A DNA stretch of 64,000 nucleotides from Tragulus kanchil (GCA_022376925.1 JAIOJX010000031.1:139952854-140016853); one strand, 5' to 3'. Shown: positions 1 through 12,606, numbered from the stretch's first letter. Numbers and translations are program-made. The notes: a model not told the origin generated them from the letters alone.

Positions 1-506
1 CCGGCTCCACCCCTGCACCTGTAATAACAGTAGCACCCCATCGACTGCACATCGTCTATGCCACCCCCTTGACTTCCACAGCTCTGAGAGGTTGGGCCCC
101 GCTGCCCCCATTTTACAGATGGGCAAGTAAAGACCAGGATTCTTGCCACCACCTGTCAGTCAGGACCTGGGTTTACACTGCCCCCGTGTGGACGGTCGGT
201 TCTCTGGCCTTGACCACCACCCATCCCTCCCAGGGCACTGGTTCCTGGAGAGGATTCTGACTCTCTGGATCCCATCTCCCTTTCCGCACACCTCCCCGTA
301 GAAGCACAGCAGCACAGCCCATGTGTGTGTCATTGCACACACATCTGGGAAGCAACCACGTCCTGCAGTGCAGCCACAAACAGCTTTCACAATCCATCCA
401 GAGTTCCACCACTTCCCACCACGCAGACCCCCGGTTCGGCTGCCGTCACCGCTCGTGAGTGACAGCTGTGCCTCCCAAGTGTCTCCCGGCTTCTGCCCGT
501 GACCTG

Positions 507-822
507 TGCTGTCCAGAGCAGGGCTTTCCAGCAGAAGCAGAGCCTGAGCCATGTGCGGTGGTGGGACCTTTTCCAGTAGCCATAGTTTAAAGAGCAAAAT
601 GAAACAGAATAAATTGCAACGGTACATGTTTTAGGCAAATATAGTCAACATAGTATCATTTCAACTTCTACTCACTGTTTGCAAATAGTTAACGAGACCA
701 ACATGGTACGTCTTCGCCATCCTGCGTGCGAGCACCCATGCAGTGCCTCCGAGTCAAGACGGGTCCCGTGTCAACCATGTGACGGCCTCGTGTCCAGTGG
801 CTTCACACGTGGATAGCAGCAC
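507..822 (+). mobile_element. Old non-autonomous hAT-like DNA transposon remnant
   Basis: The stretch begins with 'ctgtccagagcagggcttt' and includes 'agtatcatttcaac' and 'gtgtccagtggctt'. These resemble a degraded copy of the mammalian hAT/Charlie-type element whose fresher relative lies at 48060-48290. No transposase frame is visible. Family name uncertain; the match is from memory and the copy is strongly diverged. Confidence 0.4.
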
Positions 823-872
823 TCACCTCAACACAGCAGCCAGGGAAGTCCTCTGAAACGTCAGCCAGTGCA

Positions 873-1178
873 GGGACTTCCCTGGTGGTCTAGTGGGTAC
901 GCGTCTACCTGCCAGTGCAGGGGACAAGAGTTCGATCCCTGGCCTGGGAAGATCCCACGTGGCCCTGGAACCACGAAGCCTGTGCACCACGATGCCTAAG
1001 CCCGGTCGCCTCAAGCCTGCACTCCACGTTGAGAGAAGCCCCCACCATGAGAAGCCTGCCCATCATAGCTGGAGAGTAGCCCCGACTTGCTACATTGAGA
1101 GAAAGCCCGTGCACCGAATGAAGAACAAATGCAGCCGGAATAAATAAAAATTATTAATTAAAAAAATTTTTAAAAAGA
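873..1178 (+). mobile_element. CHR-1-type tRNA-derived SINE
   Basis: It opens with the tRNA-like head 'gggacttccctggtggtct', followed by a B-box-like 'gttcgatccctgg'. The body has the repeated 'aagcctg..cac' pattern typical of the CHR SINE body, and it ends in an A/T-rich tail. RNA polymerase III retroposon mobilised by LINE machinery; moderately diverged. Confidence 0.85.
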
Positions 1179-1204
1179 GGACACATCACTCCTCTATTTG
1201 CAAC

Positions 1205-1630
1205 CCCATAATGGCTCCTCTTCTTTCAGAGTCAACTCAGCGTCCTGAGAGGGGAGAGGAGGCCTGCACAGAGCCCCTGGGTCCTCAGCCTCCCCACGGC
1301 CCTTGAACTCCCTCTTCTCCTTCTGCCTGGAACGTTTCCACCCAGACAGCCTCATGGCTGGCTTCCCAGCTTCCTTCACATCTTTACTCAAGTGTCACAG
1401 TCTCCAGGAGGCCTGCCCCTCCTCTCCTTCCTCATCCCCAAATTAGTTTTTCTCCAAAGCACTTAGTAACCTTCTAATAGACTGTATAGTGTTCTTATTT
1501 ATGGTGTTCATTCTCTCTGCCTCCCTGGTTAACATGTCAGCTCAAGGAGGGGAAGACTGTTAATCTGTTTGGCTTACAGACCTATGAGCCCAGAGCTCGG
1601 CACATGGAAGGTACTCAACCAATAGGGCAT
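1205..1630 (+). mobile_element. L2 LINE 3' end
   Basis: Phrases typical of the mammalian L2 3' end appear in order: 'ttctgcctggaacgtttcc', 'ttcacatctttactcaagtgtc', 'ctcaaggaggggaagactgt' and 'ggcacatggaaggtactcaa'. Ancient and heavily mutated. No coding capacity. Confidence 0.8.
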
Positions 1631-2044
1631 GACTAGACGGGTGGATGGATGGGTGGATACAGATCAGCTGCACGTGCAGCAGGTGGAGCAGGTGAAAGCC
1701 AGTATTCCCTGGCCCTGCCCGCTGGGAGACCTGGGCAGCCTCTCGCTTCCTCTTGCTGCAGCAGGCCCTCCCGTGCCGCTGGGCACAGTGGCCACCTCTC
1801 CTGGAGGGTCCCAGATGCATCGAGAGGGGCCACGGCAAGGGTCGCTGCCTGAGCTGCCCTCTGGACGTTTATTTCCTTGGACCCTTTTCTCATGATCTGG
1901 GAGGTTTTTAAATAGTCATGATTTAAAAACAGAAAATCTCCCAGTCTGCTCAATTAATGCTCACGGTTCATTGTTTGTAATTGCACATAAAATTTTATAA
2001 CGGGAAATTACAAGAATTCTCTTTGAAGGCTTCCCCCAAGGAAC
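1631..2044. other. Unique-looking non-coding stretch
   Basis: I see no repeat, exon or RNA gene that I can support. The open frames here lack splice context and overlap on both strands. Confidence 0.4.
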
Positions 2045-4222
2045 GGATTTGGGAAGAAAAATCCCATTTCTGCTTTCAAGGGATAGGTCCTATTAACAGA
2101 GCTCTGAAACCTCCCCAAGAGATGAGCTTATGGGGACAGAGGGCGGGTGCAGAAGGCACAGGAGCCTTGGGGTAGGACTCTGGATCTCTGGGTGGAACAG
2201 CAGCCCACGGGGTAAGCACACCACACAGTCCTCAGCTCAGCCCTGTGGGGAACCAAGGAAGGTACCCATTCTCTAGATCAGAAAACTGAGGCATAGAGGG
2301 ATTCTAATCTGGGCCTGCCGCAGGAAGTCATGTAGCGTTTGCCTCCCATCCACCAGGTGGTGCTAGTGGTAAAGAATTCACTCGCCAATGCAGGAGACTT
2401 AAGAGACCTGGGTTCCATCCCTGAGCCAGGAAGATGCTCTGGAGAAGGAAATGGCAACCCACTCCAGTATTCTAGCCAGGAGAATCCTATGGACAGAGGA
2501 GCCTGGCAGGTTACAGCTCACAGGGTCACAAAGAGTCGGACATGACTGAGCGTCTGAGCTCACACACATGACGATCGCAACTGCAGACCAGAAAGGGTCT
2601 TCTTAATGGGCCTCCACGGAGTCACAGAGATCAGCTCGCGGGAATAAATAAAGACCATGTCCACTGGACTAGGACATCCATCCGCTCCCAGACCACCCCC
2701 GAGGGATGCCAGAACTGACTATTACTTCCAAACACCGTGATCATCTTCTGACGAGCACGACTGCATTGTGGGATATTTTTTGACTGTGTTATAAGCATTA
2801 GTTGGTTCAATGCAAAAATGTTCAATATGTCACCATTGAAACACCCCCATGTGACCATTTAAAGCTATTGGTTTTCGTCTATCTGGAGGCTCAAAAATGG
2901 CAGTCCCTGCATCTCTCTGGACTCACAGAGGACCCAGGTGCAGAGTCTGAGCCCGAGCAGACGCCTCTGTTTTCAGAGACTTGCTGCGGCCCAGGCCCCA
3001 CGCTGAGCCTCAGGTTCCCTCCCAGCCCTCATGTGCTCAGATTCTCTTAGCCGCCCGATGATGCCCTGGGGGTGAGGAAGGGGGACATGCCAGGGTTCAC
3101 AAGGAGCCCACCCAGTGCTGATAGCCCTTTGCAGGATTTGGGAAGAAAAATCCCATTTCTGCTTTCAAGGGATAGGTCCTATTAACAGAGCTCTGAAACC
3201 TCCCAAGAGATGAGCTTATGGGGACAGAGGGCGGGTGCAGAAGGCACAGGAGCCTTGGGGTAGGACTCTGGATCTCTGGGTGGAACAGCAGCCCACGGGG
3301 TAAGCACACCACACAGTCCTCAGCTCAGCCCTGTGGGGAACCAAGGAAGGTACCCATTCTCTAGATCAGAAAACTGAGGCATAGAGGGATTCTAATCTGG
3401 GCCTGCCGCAGGAAGTCATGTAGCGTTTGCCTCCCATCCACCAGGTGGTGCTAGTGGTAAAGAATTCACTCGCCAATGCAGGAGACTTAAGAGACCTGGG
3501 TTCCATCCCTGAGCCAGGAAGATGCTCTGGAGAAGGAAATGGCAACCCACTCCAGTATTCTAGCCAGGAGAATCCTATGGACAGAGGAGCCTGGCAGGTT
3601 ACAGCTCACAGGGTCACAAAGAGTCGGACATGACTGAGCGTCTGAGCTCACACACATGACGATCGCAACTGCAGACCAGAAAGGGTCTTCTTAATGGGCC
3701 TCCACGGAGTCACAGAGATCAGCTCGCGGGAATAAATAAAGACCATGTCCACTGGACTAGGACATCCATCCGCTCCCAGACCACCCCCGAGGGATGCCAG
3801 AACTGACTATTACTTCCAAACACCGTGATCATCTTCTGACGAGCACGACTGCATTGTGGGATATTTTTTGACTGTGTTATAAGCATTAGTTGGTTCAATG
3901 CAAAAATGTTCAATATGTCACCATTGAAACACCCCCATGTGACCATTTAAAGCTATTGGTTTTCGTCTATCTGGAGGCTCAAAAATGGCAGTCCCTGCAT
4001 CTCTCTGGACTCACAGAGGACCCAGGTGCAGAGTCTGAGCCCGAGCAGACGCCTCTGTTTTCAGAGACTTGCTGCGGCCCAGGCCCCACGCTGAGCCTCA
4101 GGTTCCCTCCCAGCCCTCATGTGCTCAGATTCTCTTAGCCGCCCGATGATGCCCTGGGGGTGAGGAAGGGGGACATGCCAGGGTTCACAAGGAGCCCACC
4201 CAGTGCTGATAGCCCCTTTGCA
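2045..4222. repeat. Tandem duplication 1 (two copies of about 1.09 kb)
   Basis: Copy A 2045-3133 and copy B 3134-4222 are almost identical, with an offset of 1089 that becomes 1088. I noticed only two differences. One C is missing from a C run about 70 bases into B (near 3203), and one C is missing about 8 bases from the end of A (near 3125). Both lie beside the junction. The copies meet at a shared 'gcagga'. Probably an unmerged contig overlap. Confidence 0.95.
2352..2565 (+). mobile_element. Bov-tA-type SINE
   Basis: Full-length layout: tRNA head 'ggtggtgctagtggtaaag', then 'gagaaggaaatggcaaccca', 'ctccagtattct', and a 3' end 'agagtcggacatgactgag'. A second copy sits at 3440-3653 because of tandem duplication 1. 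Confidence 0.93.
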
Positions 4223-4663
4223 GGAACCTGTCCTGCTCCTGCATGGGTGGGCTCGCACCCACTCTGCCTATGGAGGCTCTGGGCCACCCTGGGCCCAGCA
4301 GGCATCTCTGCAACCTCTGAGCAAACAGCTGGGCCTCACCCCTATCTGACACTTCAGTGGCAGCTGTGCCAGCGCCTCCCCGCCCTCCACCCCTGCCTGC
4401 TGTGCCTCTCTCTCAGGGAACCTCCTCCCCAGCACCCCTCCTCTCAAAAGGCTCCTCTGAATCAGACAGCTGGATATGCCACTTTTTCCCTCGTTCTTTG
4501 TGTAACTATTGAGTCCCTACTAAGAGCAGGCAGGAGGCGATAGCAGGGAACAGATGAGGCCTCTGCCCTCATTTAACTGCTAGGGGTGGCATGCACGAAA
4601 GCAACATAAGCAGGCAGGCTGGTCCTCGAAGGACGGGAGTGCTCTGAAAATAGGGCCAGGGAT

Positions 4664-4870
4664 GCGCCTGGTGGTCCAGGGGTTAAGAAGCTGTTTTCCA
4701 ATGCAGGCGACGTGAGCTCGATCCCTGGTCAGGGAATGAAAATCCCACGCACTAAAGAGCCACTAAGCTCACACATGACGACTAGGAGAGAAGCCCACAC
4801 CCTGCAATGAAGATCCTGAGTGCTACAACTAAGAGCCGAGGCAGCCAAATAAATAAATGAAACAATACAT
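4664..4870 (+). mobile_element. CHR-1-type SINE, diverged
   Basis: The head 'gcgcctggtggtccaggggt', the B-box-like 'gctcgatccctggtcaggga' and the (AAAT)-rich tail identify a CHR-type SINE. It interrupts an old repeat-like stretch (4488-5200) of the 'gagtccctactaagagcagg' kind, which I could not name. Confidence 0.75.
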
Positions 4871-5206
4871 ATCAGAAAGCATGCAGGGTCTGAAGTGACC
4901 AGGGAGCCCAGTGGAGGAGGTGACGAGAGCTGGAGAACAAGAAGAAGGCTGAACTGCAAAGGTCTGGGGGAAACCAGCAGAGCCAAGACCCTGGGGCAAG
5001 GTCACTGAGCTTCTAGGAAGGACTTACGGGGGTCTGAGCTTGTAGCTCCTGCTTCTGATGTTGCTGAGGGACCACATGTCATGTGGGAAGAGGAGAGGGT
5101 GCACATCACGTGAGGCCCTACAGGCAGCCACTGGAGGAAGGGACAATCAGAGATGAGCAAAGGGCACTTGTGGAGTTGGTTTGGGAGCTTGCTAGACACA
5201 GGTTTG

Positions 5207-5415
5207 GGGCTTCCCTGGTGGCTCAGATGGTAAAGAATTTTCCTGCAATGCAGGAGACCTGGGTTTGATTCCTGGGTTGGGAAGATCTTCTGGAGAAGGG
5301 CATGGCAACCCACTCCAGTGTTCTTGCCTGGAGAATCTCATGGACAGAGGAGTCTGGAGGGCTACAGTCCATAGGGTCACCAAGAGTTGTACACGACTGA
5401 ATGACTAACGCTTTT
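5207..5415 (+). mobile_element. Bov-tA-type SINE
   Basis: It starts with 'ggcttccctggtggctcaga' and runs through 'gagaagggcatggcaaccca' to 'gttgtacacgactgaatgac'. Complete and moderately diverged. Confidence 0.95.
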
Positions 5416-6264
5416 CCCTCTTGAACTGTGTTCTCGGTCCCTCGAACTTTCCCTCTTCATTAGTCACAAGAAGAGATATTTCTCTTTCTCATTAACTCCA
5501 TTCTTAGCCAAACGACAGTGTAAACCCAATAATCAATGGCCACTGACCTTTGGCTCCAAGGCCAGGCGGGCAATAGGGAGCAGGCGGGTCTGCAGCAAAT
5601 GAGGGTACCTGCTTCTGTCCTGAAAGGCCAGTGCCTGCCTCTTGATTCCAGCCCACGAATGCCAGCACAAAGCCATGGATCCACATGTTCTGATCTTCCA
5701 GTAGAGATCAGGCATCCTGAAACCACCGGACGTCTTCCAATTTCTCAATGTTGGCAACAAGTTCAGATATTTTACAGACACGGCTCAGGCCAAGGAAAAC
5801 ACATCTATACGCAGGATAGGGCCAGCGTGTCAGGCTAAGAAAGAGCAGTAGACACATTGTTCTAGAGGGCAGAAAGAAGGGTAGGTCCCGGGGCCCTAGC
5901 AGGGAAGACTCAGGCTGGAAACCAAGGGTCAAGGCGGAGAACATGGTTGGTGAGATGGTGTGCTGAGAGATGCAGACCGGCGGAGCAAAGGCCTGGTGGT
6001 CAGACTGTGTGTGTTGTGGCCACACCAGCCAGATGGCCATTGGTGTGGCTGGACAGCAGCTGACTACTCCGAAGAACTGGCTCCAAAGATAGGCCCAGGC
6101 ATCCAGAATGTACTCTGCCAAGCTCTTGCCTTCCCTGGGAGGGTTCCTAAATCTTTAGGTTTTAGGAGAAAAAGCCTCGTAGACTCTTGCTAAATCCTTA
6201 GCCCATGCCTCTCCCTCCTCCACCAGAAACCCAGGCAGCCTTTCCCTCTGGTAATCTCCATAGC
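5416..6264. other. Unique non-coding DNA
   Basis: No recognised repeat. Several long frames run on both strands (for example 5708-6121 minus), but none shows a credible pair of splice sites or a protein I recognise. Confidence 0.4.
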
Positions 6265-6450
6265 TCACTCATAAATTATGAGCGCATTCATTTGCATGTC
6301 AGAACCTCGGCCAAGAAATTAGATAAAATTGATCCGCCACAATTTATTCTCTCTATTTTTCCAAGAAATGGCCTCCCTCCCATGTTTTATTCATGGAGAC
6401 ACCCAGCTCTCTCTTTTATCTCCAACCCTCAGTAACATTTTCAATTTACT
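6265..6450. promoter_or_regulatory. Candidate enhancer-like AT-rich block
   Basis: A compact AT-rich block sits against a GC-rich patch. It contains a palindromic homeobox-like core 'cataaattatgag' (6270-6282), a perfect octamer 'atttgcat' (6290-6297), and further 'aaattgat' and 'tttattcatg' motifs. Such clustering is common in conserved developmental enhancers. Conservation cannot be tested here, so function is inference only. Confidence 0.3.
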
Positions 6451-6454
6451 CAAT

Positions 6455-6795
6455 TTATAGCAGCAAGACGCCCTTGGGTCGGGCAGGAGGGAGGCCACCC
6501 AGGACGGGCCGCAGCGCTCGGGGCGGCTTGCCCAGCGCCGGGGTCGCTCAGCCAGGCGGGCGCTCTGAAGCGGGACGGAATGTGGTTGCAGCAAGATCTC
6601 AGCTCAGCCCTGGGCTGGGGAGAAAGGCTCCTGGGGGCAGCCTGGAAAGACGGCTCTGCGCACTAATGAGGGGCCTCTGCTCCGAGGTGAGCCGCGGAGG
6701 GGGCGCCTGGGTCTCGGCTGACGTGGGAGGGGCTTCCAGCAGCTGCGTTCGCCTGGCAGAGGTGCGGCCACCTTTGGCCTGACACGGGGGTCGTC
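6455..6795. promoter_or_regulatory. Small CpG-rich patch, possible promoter
   Basis: I count more than 20 CpG dinucleotides in about 340 bases, against a window poor in CpG outside SINE heads. At about 6666 an ATG is followed by 'ctctgctccgag|gtgagccg', a strong splice-donor match, so a first exon on the plus strand is conceivable. No downstream exon was found to support it. Confidence 0.35.
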
Positions 6796-6799
6796 TGTT

Positions 6800-7384
6800 G
6801 GGGAGAGAGATGCCTGCCTGCCTCTGTCAATTCCCCTCCTCCCTTTGCTTCTGCTAGCTGGAGAGGGCATCTCAAACAAAGGAGAAGTTGAAAAAGTATA
6901 TTTTCACATCTTCCATCTCTCCTTCAGAACAGCGGAAGTCTGGAAAGCCTGTGAATTTGGTTTGTTTTTTTTATTTTGGAGTCATCTTCATCCCTGAGAG
7001 ACCCAAGTCCAAGTGAGTTCACATCTACCAGGGTGGCTTCGGTAGCGTCTGCTAGCTGTCCACCCAGAGACATCTGAAACCTGTCCAGTGACTCTCCTGG
7101 GTCCTTCTAAGCAGTTGTTACACATATGCTGCTATGGCCACACAGGTGCCTTGAGTGGCGTGAGGCAACAGAGCTTGGCAGGGACTGCGGACAACAGGAG
7201 ACGGTTCCTTCCAGAAGGACAGCTGCTTCTCTAACCAACTGTTGTTACCATGACCCCAAACCGGCCTGGTGTTACCAAAACATCAAATGCTTTAAGAGAC
7301 TCCAAAATTCCAGGTCAGGTGTGACTTCTCAACTTATAACGGCATTCTGGTTTTAAATTTTTTAACACTCTGTGGCCAAAGCAA
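6800..7384. other. Unique non-coding DNA
   Basis: No recognised repeat, exon or RNA gene. Confidence 0.4.
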
Positions 7385-7505
7385 ACTCAAACCTATGAGA
7401 CCATCCTCTCTAGACCGTCAGCTCCTGAGGGATAAGAACCACATCTTATTTATCTCTTTTATGGCATAGTCTAGCATACTCTAGCTGCCCAATAAATACA
7501 TGTGA
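7385..7505 (+). mobile_element. L2/MIR-age LINE 3' end fragment
   Basis: 'accgtcagctcctgaggga', 'tatttatctcttttatggc' and 'ctgcccaataaatacatg' match the typical terminal phrases of L2. Confidence 0.6.
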
Positions 7506-7511
7506 CCTAAG

Positions 7512-7640
7512 AGGATGGAAATGGCGACGCACTCCAGTGTTCTTGCCTGGAGAATCCCTGTGGACAGGGGAGCCTGGGAAGCCACAGTCCATGGGATCGC
7601 ACAGAGTTGGAAATGACTGAAGCAATTGAGCAAGCTGTAG
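7512..7640 (+). mobile_element. Bov-tA-type SINE fragment (5' truncated)
   Basis: It begins inside the SINE body at 'gatggaaatggcgacgcact' and keeps 'cagtgttcttgcctggagaa' and 'gagttggaaatgactgaagc'. The tRNA head is absent. Confidence 0.85.
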
Positions 7641-8215
7641 ATGGAACCCCTTGCGGCAGAAGCTGCTCCTGACTTTCTCCAGCATCCGTTCTTCCTTTCC
7701 TCTTGGAAGTTATGAAATGTTGATTTTTAGTTGATCATGTTGTTCCCTAGCATAAAAGAGACAATTCTCAGCTCCCTTGCAGCCAGAGACTACGTTTCCA
7801 TGAGAAGTAACTATTGAGTAGAACTTCTGGGAAGGAGGTTTAAAGGGAAGTGATAAAGTTGAGAGGAGCCCCTTTTTGTTCTGTGATCTTAGTCATGATG
7901 GCTGGAACGCTGGCAGCCATCCTGGGCCATATTCTTGAGGAGAAAAGCCCCCACTGCGGCTAACGGGACACAAAAGAGAAGGAGCGTGGCTCAGTGGTGG
8001 TGATAGAGCTGCTTACCCACATGAGCTAGCTCTTTGCGGACTTGTTTTACAAGACAGAAATGAGATTTATCTTCCTTATGCCACTATTCTTTTGAGGTTT
8101 TCTATTATGTACAGCCGAACCTCACCCCTGGTTTATGTACCCTTGTCCAAGGCGTGACTGTTCAGTACCATGTCGACCATCCCCCTCCTGGGGAAAGAGG
8201 GAGAGAAACCAAAAT
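7641..8215. other. Unique non-coding DNA
   Basis: No supported feature. Confidence 0.35.
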
Positions 8216-8470
8216 TCATTGTTGATGATCAGCCTCCCAGCTGTGTCTGACTCTTTGTGATCCCCGTAGTCTTGCAGCACGCCAGGCCTCCCTGACCTTC
8301 ACCATCTCCCAGAGTCTGCCCAAGTTCGTGTCCATTGCATTGGTGATGCCATTCAGCCATCTCATCCTCTGATGCCCTCTTCTCTGTGTGCCCTCGATCT
8401 TTCGCAGCGTGTTCGCATCAACTGACCAAAACACAGGAGCGTCAGCTTCAGCATCAGTCCTTCTAATGAG
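8216..8470 (-). mobile_element. BovB LINE 3' fragment
   Basis: Read on the minus strand, the frame ending near 8216 carries the BovB ORF2 C-terminal pattern: '[18 protein letters not shown]', then '[16 protein letters not shown]'. A 5'-truncated copy just upstream of the larger BovB on the other strand. Confidence 0.9.
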
Positions 8471-9776
8471 TACTCAGGGTTGATTTACCAATTCATGCTA
8501 CTTGCTGTTTTTAAGAAGTCCCATAAAATGGACTGAAGGGAAGGAGACTACGAATGGTTTGTCTGGGATCCTTCTGGGCTCTTTGTTCACAGCAGGTCCA
8601 GGGAAGCAACTGTTTTTGGTGGGAATGCTATCGTGACCTTGACTGACAATTGATCAGCCATGTGTGGCTAAGGTATGTACATACATGTGGCCAGGAGGAT
8701 AGACTAAATGGCCCTGGAAGGTCTAGATGTGATATAAATGGAAGGACAACTGTTGAAGGAGATTGCCTTCATACATGGTATTTCCCAAGGCCTGGGGCAG
8801 AAGCCCTTGAATGGGTCGCTTTCCCCAATGGGATAATCAATGTCCTCAGAGGAAACTGACCGCTTCATGGGTCACAATCTTGTCTTGTCGAAGGGGCTTG
8901 TGCAACTCAATGAAGCTATGAACCATGCTGTGCCGGGCCACCCAAGATGGACAGGTCATAATGCAGAGTTCTGACAAAACTTGGCTCACTGAGAAGGAAA
9001 TGGCAATCGACTCCAGTACTCTTGCCTAGAGAACCCCATGCATGAACAGTCACGAAAAGGCAAAAAGATATGACTCCAGAAGATGACCCACCCAGGTTGG
9101 AAGGTGTCCAGTACGCTCCTTGGGAAGAGCAGAAGATAATTAATAATAACTCCAGAAAGAATTAAGCAACAGGGCCAAAGGAGAAATGCACATTTGTGGA
9201 TGTGTCTGGGGGTGAATGTAAAGTCCAATGCTATAAAGAACAATATTGCATAAAAAGCGGGAAAGTTAGGTCCATGAATCAAGGTAAACAGGACATGGTC
9301 AAGCAGGAGATGGCAAGAATAAACAAGGACACCTTTAGGAATCAGTGAAATAAAATGGACAGGAACTGGCTAGTTAATTTCAGATGACTGTTGTATCCAC
9401 TACTGCGGGCAAGAATCCTTTAGAAGAAATAGAGTAGGCCTCAGAGTCAACAAAAGAGTACGAAACACAGTACTTGGGTGCCGTCTCAAAAGTGACAGAA
9501 TGATCTTGGTCCATTTCCAAGCCTAACCATTTGACATCACAGTAACCAAAAAAAAAAAAAGATGTCCTTTTCATCACTGGGGACAGGAATGCAAAATTAG
9601 GAAGTTATACCCAACTGGCATAACGGGCACGTTTGGCCTTGGACAACCAAATGAAGTGGGGTAAAAGCTAACAGTTTTATCAAGAGAACACAGGGGTCGT
9701 AGCACAAACCCTCTTCCAACAACGCAAGAGACTACTCTACGCATGGACATCAGCAGATGGTCAATATCAAGATCAG

Positions 9777-9815
9777 GGCTCCCCTAGTGGCTGAGTCAGT
9801 AAAGAATCTGCCTGC
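9777..9815 (+). mobile_element. Head-only Bov-tA insertion inside BovB
   Basis: A 39-base piece of the SINE tRNA head ('ggctcccctagtggctgagt' onward) is flanked by a perfect 14-bp direct repeat 'aatatcaagatcag' at 9763-9776 and 9816-9829. It has no SINE body and no A-tail. SINEs usually lose their 5' end, so this 3'-truncated form is unusual. Confidence 0.85.
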
Positions 9816-10314
9816 AATATCAAGATCAGACTGATTGTATTCTTTACAGTCAAAGACGGAGAAACTCTATACAGTCACTGAAAACAACACCTGAGGATGA
9901 CTGTGGCTCAGATCATGATCAGCTCAGATCATGAGCTCCTTATTGCAAAAATCAGGCTTAAATTGAAGAAAGTAGGGAAAACCACTGGACTATTCAGGTA
10001 TGACCTAAATCAAATACCTTATGATTATACAGTGGAAGTTACAAATAGATTCAAGGGACTGGATCTGATAGACAGAGCGCCTGAAGAACTATGGACAGAA
10101 GTTCATAACATTGCACAGGAGGCAGTGACCAAAACCATCGCCAAGAAAAAGAAATGTAAGAAGTCAAAGTGGTTGTCTGAGGCGGCTTTCCAAGTATTAA
10201 TAGCTGAGGAAAGAAGAGAAGTGAAAGGTAAAGGAGAAAGGGAAAGATATACCCAACTGAATGCAGAGTTCCAGATAATACAGAGGAGAGATAAGAAGGC
10301 CTTCTTAAAGAAAC

Positions 10315-12606
10315 AATGCAAAGAAAGAGGAAAATAATAGAATGGGAAAGACTAGCAATCTCTTCAACAATATTGGAGACACCAAGGGAACATTTCATGC
10401 AAGGATGGGATGATGAAGAAATGGCAAGAACTTAACATAAGCAGAAGATATTAAGAAGACGTGGCAAGAATACACAGAAAAACTATACGAAAAAGATCTT
10501 AATGACCTGTATAATCCTGATGTGTGATCAATCACCTAGAGCCAGACATCCTAGGTGTGAAGTCAAGTGGCCTTAGGCAGCATTACTATAAACAAGCTGG
10601 TGGAGGTGATGGAATTCTAGCTGAGCTATTTCAAGTCCTGAAAGATGATGTTGTCAAAGTGTTACACTCAGCATACTAGCAAATTTGGAATACTCATCAG
10701 TAGCCACAGGACTGGAAAAGGTCAGTTTTTACTCCAGCCCCAAAGAAAGGTAATGCTAAAAAATGTTCAAAGTACCATACAACTGTACTCATGTTACATG
10801 ATCGCAAGATAATGTTCAAAATCCTTCATGCTAGGCTTCAACAGTACATGGTCAGAGAACTTCCACATGTACAAGCTGGATTTAGAAAAGGCAGAGGAAT
10901 CAGAGATCAAATTGCCAACATCTGTTGGATCGTAGGAAAAGCAAGGGAATTCCAGAAAAGCATCTGCTTTCTTGATTATGCACAAGACTCTGACTGTGTG
11001 CATCAAAACAAACTGTGGAAAATTCTTAAAGAGATGGGAGCATCAGATTCCCTTACCTGAGAGACCTGTAAGTGGGTCAAGAAGAAACAGTTAGAACCAG
11101 ACATGGAAGAAACAGACTGGTTCTAAATTGGAAAGGAGTACATAAAGACTACATATCGTCATCCTGCTTTTTAACTTATACGCAGAGTATATCATGCAAA
11201 ATGCCAGGCTGGATGAATCACAACCTGGAATCAAGATTGCAGGGAGAAATATCAACAATGTCAGATATGCAGATGATACCAATCTAATGGCAGAAAGTGA
11301 AAGGAACTAAAAATCCTTTTGATTAGGGTGAAACAGGAGAGTGAAAAACGTGGCTTAAAACTTAACATTCATAAAACTAAAATCATGGCATCCAATGCCA
11401 TCACTTCATGGCAAATAACTGATGAAAAAGAGGAAACAGTAGCAGATTTTATTTTCTTGGGCTCCAAAAAGAAGATCCTTTAATGCAAAGAAAGAGGAAA
11501 ATAATAGAATGGCCATTTTATTGGAGACACCAAGAACTTTATGAAGGGGATGAAGAAATGGCAAGAACTTAACATAAGCAGAAGATATTAAGAAGACGTG
11601 GCAAGAATACACAGAAAAACTATACGAAAAAGATCTTAATGACCTGTATAATCCTGATGTGTGATCAATCACCTAGAGCCAGACATCCTAGGTGTGAAGT
11701 CAAGTGGCCTTAGGCAGCATTACTATAAACAAGCTGGTGGAGGTGATGGAATTCTAGCTGAGCTATTTCAAGTCCTGAAAGATGATGTTGTCAAAGTGTT
11801 ACACTCAGCATACTAGCAAATTTGGAATACTCATCAGTAGCCACAGGACTGGAAAAGGTCAGTTTTTACTCCAGCCCCAAAGAAAGGTAATGCTAAAAAA
11901 TGTTCAAAGTACCATACAACTGTACTCATGTTACATGATCGCAAGATAATGTTCAAAATCCTTCATGCTAGGCTTCAACAGTACATGGTCAGAGAACTTC
12001 CACATGTACAAGCTGGATTTAGAAAAGGCAGAGGAATCAGAGATCAAATTGCCAACATCTGTTGGATCGTAGGAAAAGCAAGGGAATTCCAGAAAAGCAT
12101 CTGCTTTCTTGATTATGCACAAGACTCTGACTGTGTGCATCAAAACAAACTGTGGAAAATTCTTAAAGAGATGGGAGCATCAGATTCCCTTACCTGAGAG
12201 ACCTGTAAGTGGGTCAAGAAGAAACAGTTAGAACCAGACATGGAAGAAACAGACTGGTTCTAAATTGGAAAGGAGTACATAAAGACTACATATCGTCATC
12301 CTGCTTTTTAACTTATACGCAGAGTATATCATGCAAAATGCCAGGCTGGATGAATCACAACCTGGAATCAAGATTGCAGGGAGAAATATCAACAATGTCA
12401 GATATGCAGATGATACCAATCTAATGGCAGAAAGTGAAAGGAACTAAAAATCCTTTTGATTAGGGTGAAACAGGAGAGTGAAAAACGTGGCTTAAAACTT
12501 AACATTCATAAAACTAAAATCATGGCATCCAATGCCATCACTTCATGGCAAATAACTGATGAAAAAGAGGAAACAGTAGCAGATTTTATTTTCTTGGGCT
12601 CCAAAA
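10315..12606. repeat. Tandem duplication 2 (BovB middle)
   Basis: Copy A 10315-11469 and copy B 11482-12606. The offset is 1167 at first, then about 1137 after missing bases in B. The first 60 or so bases of B are scrambled relative to A, and 11470-11481 ('gaagatccttta' region) belongs to neither copy. Downstream the copies match very closely. The YADD codons recur at 12403-12414. Confidence 0.95.
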
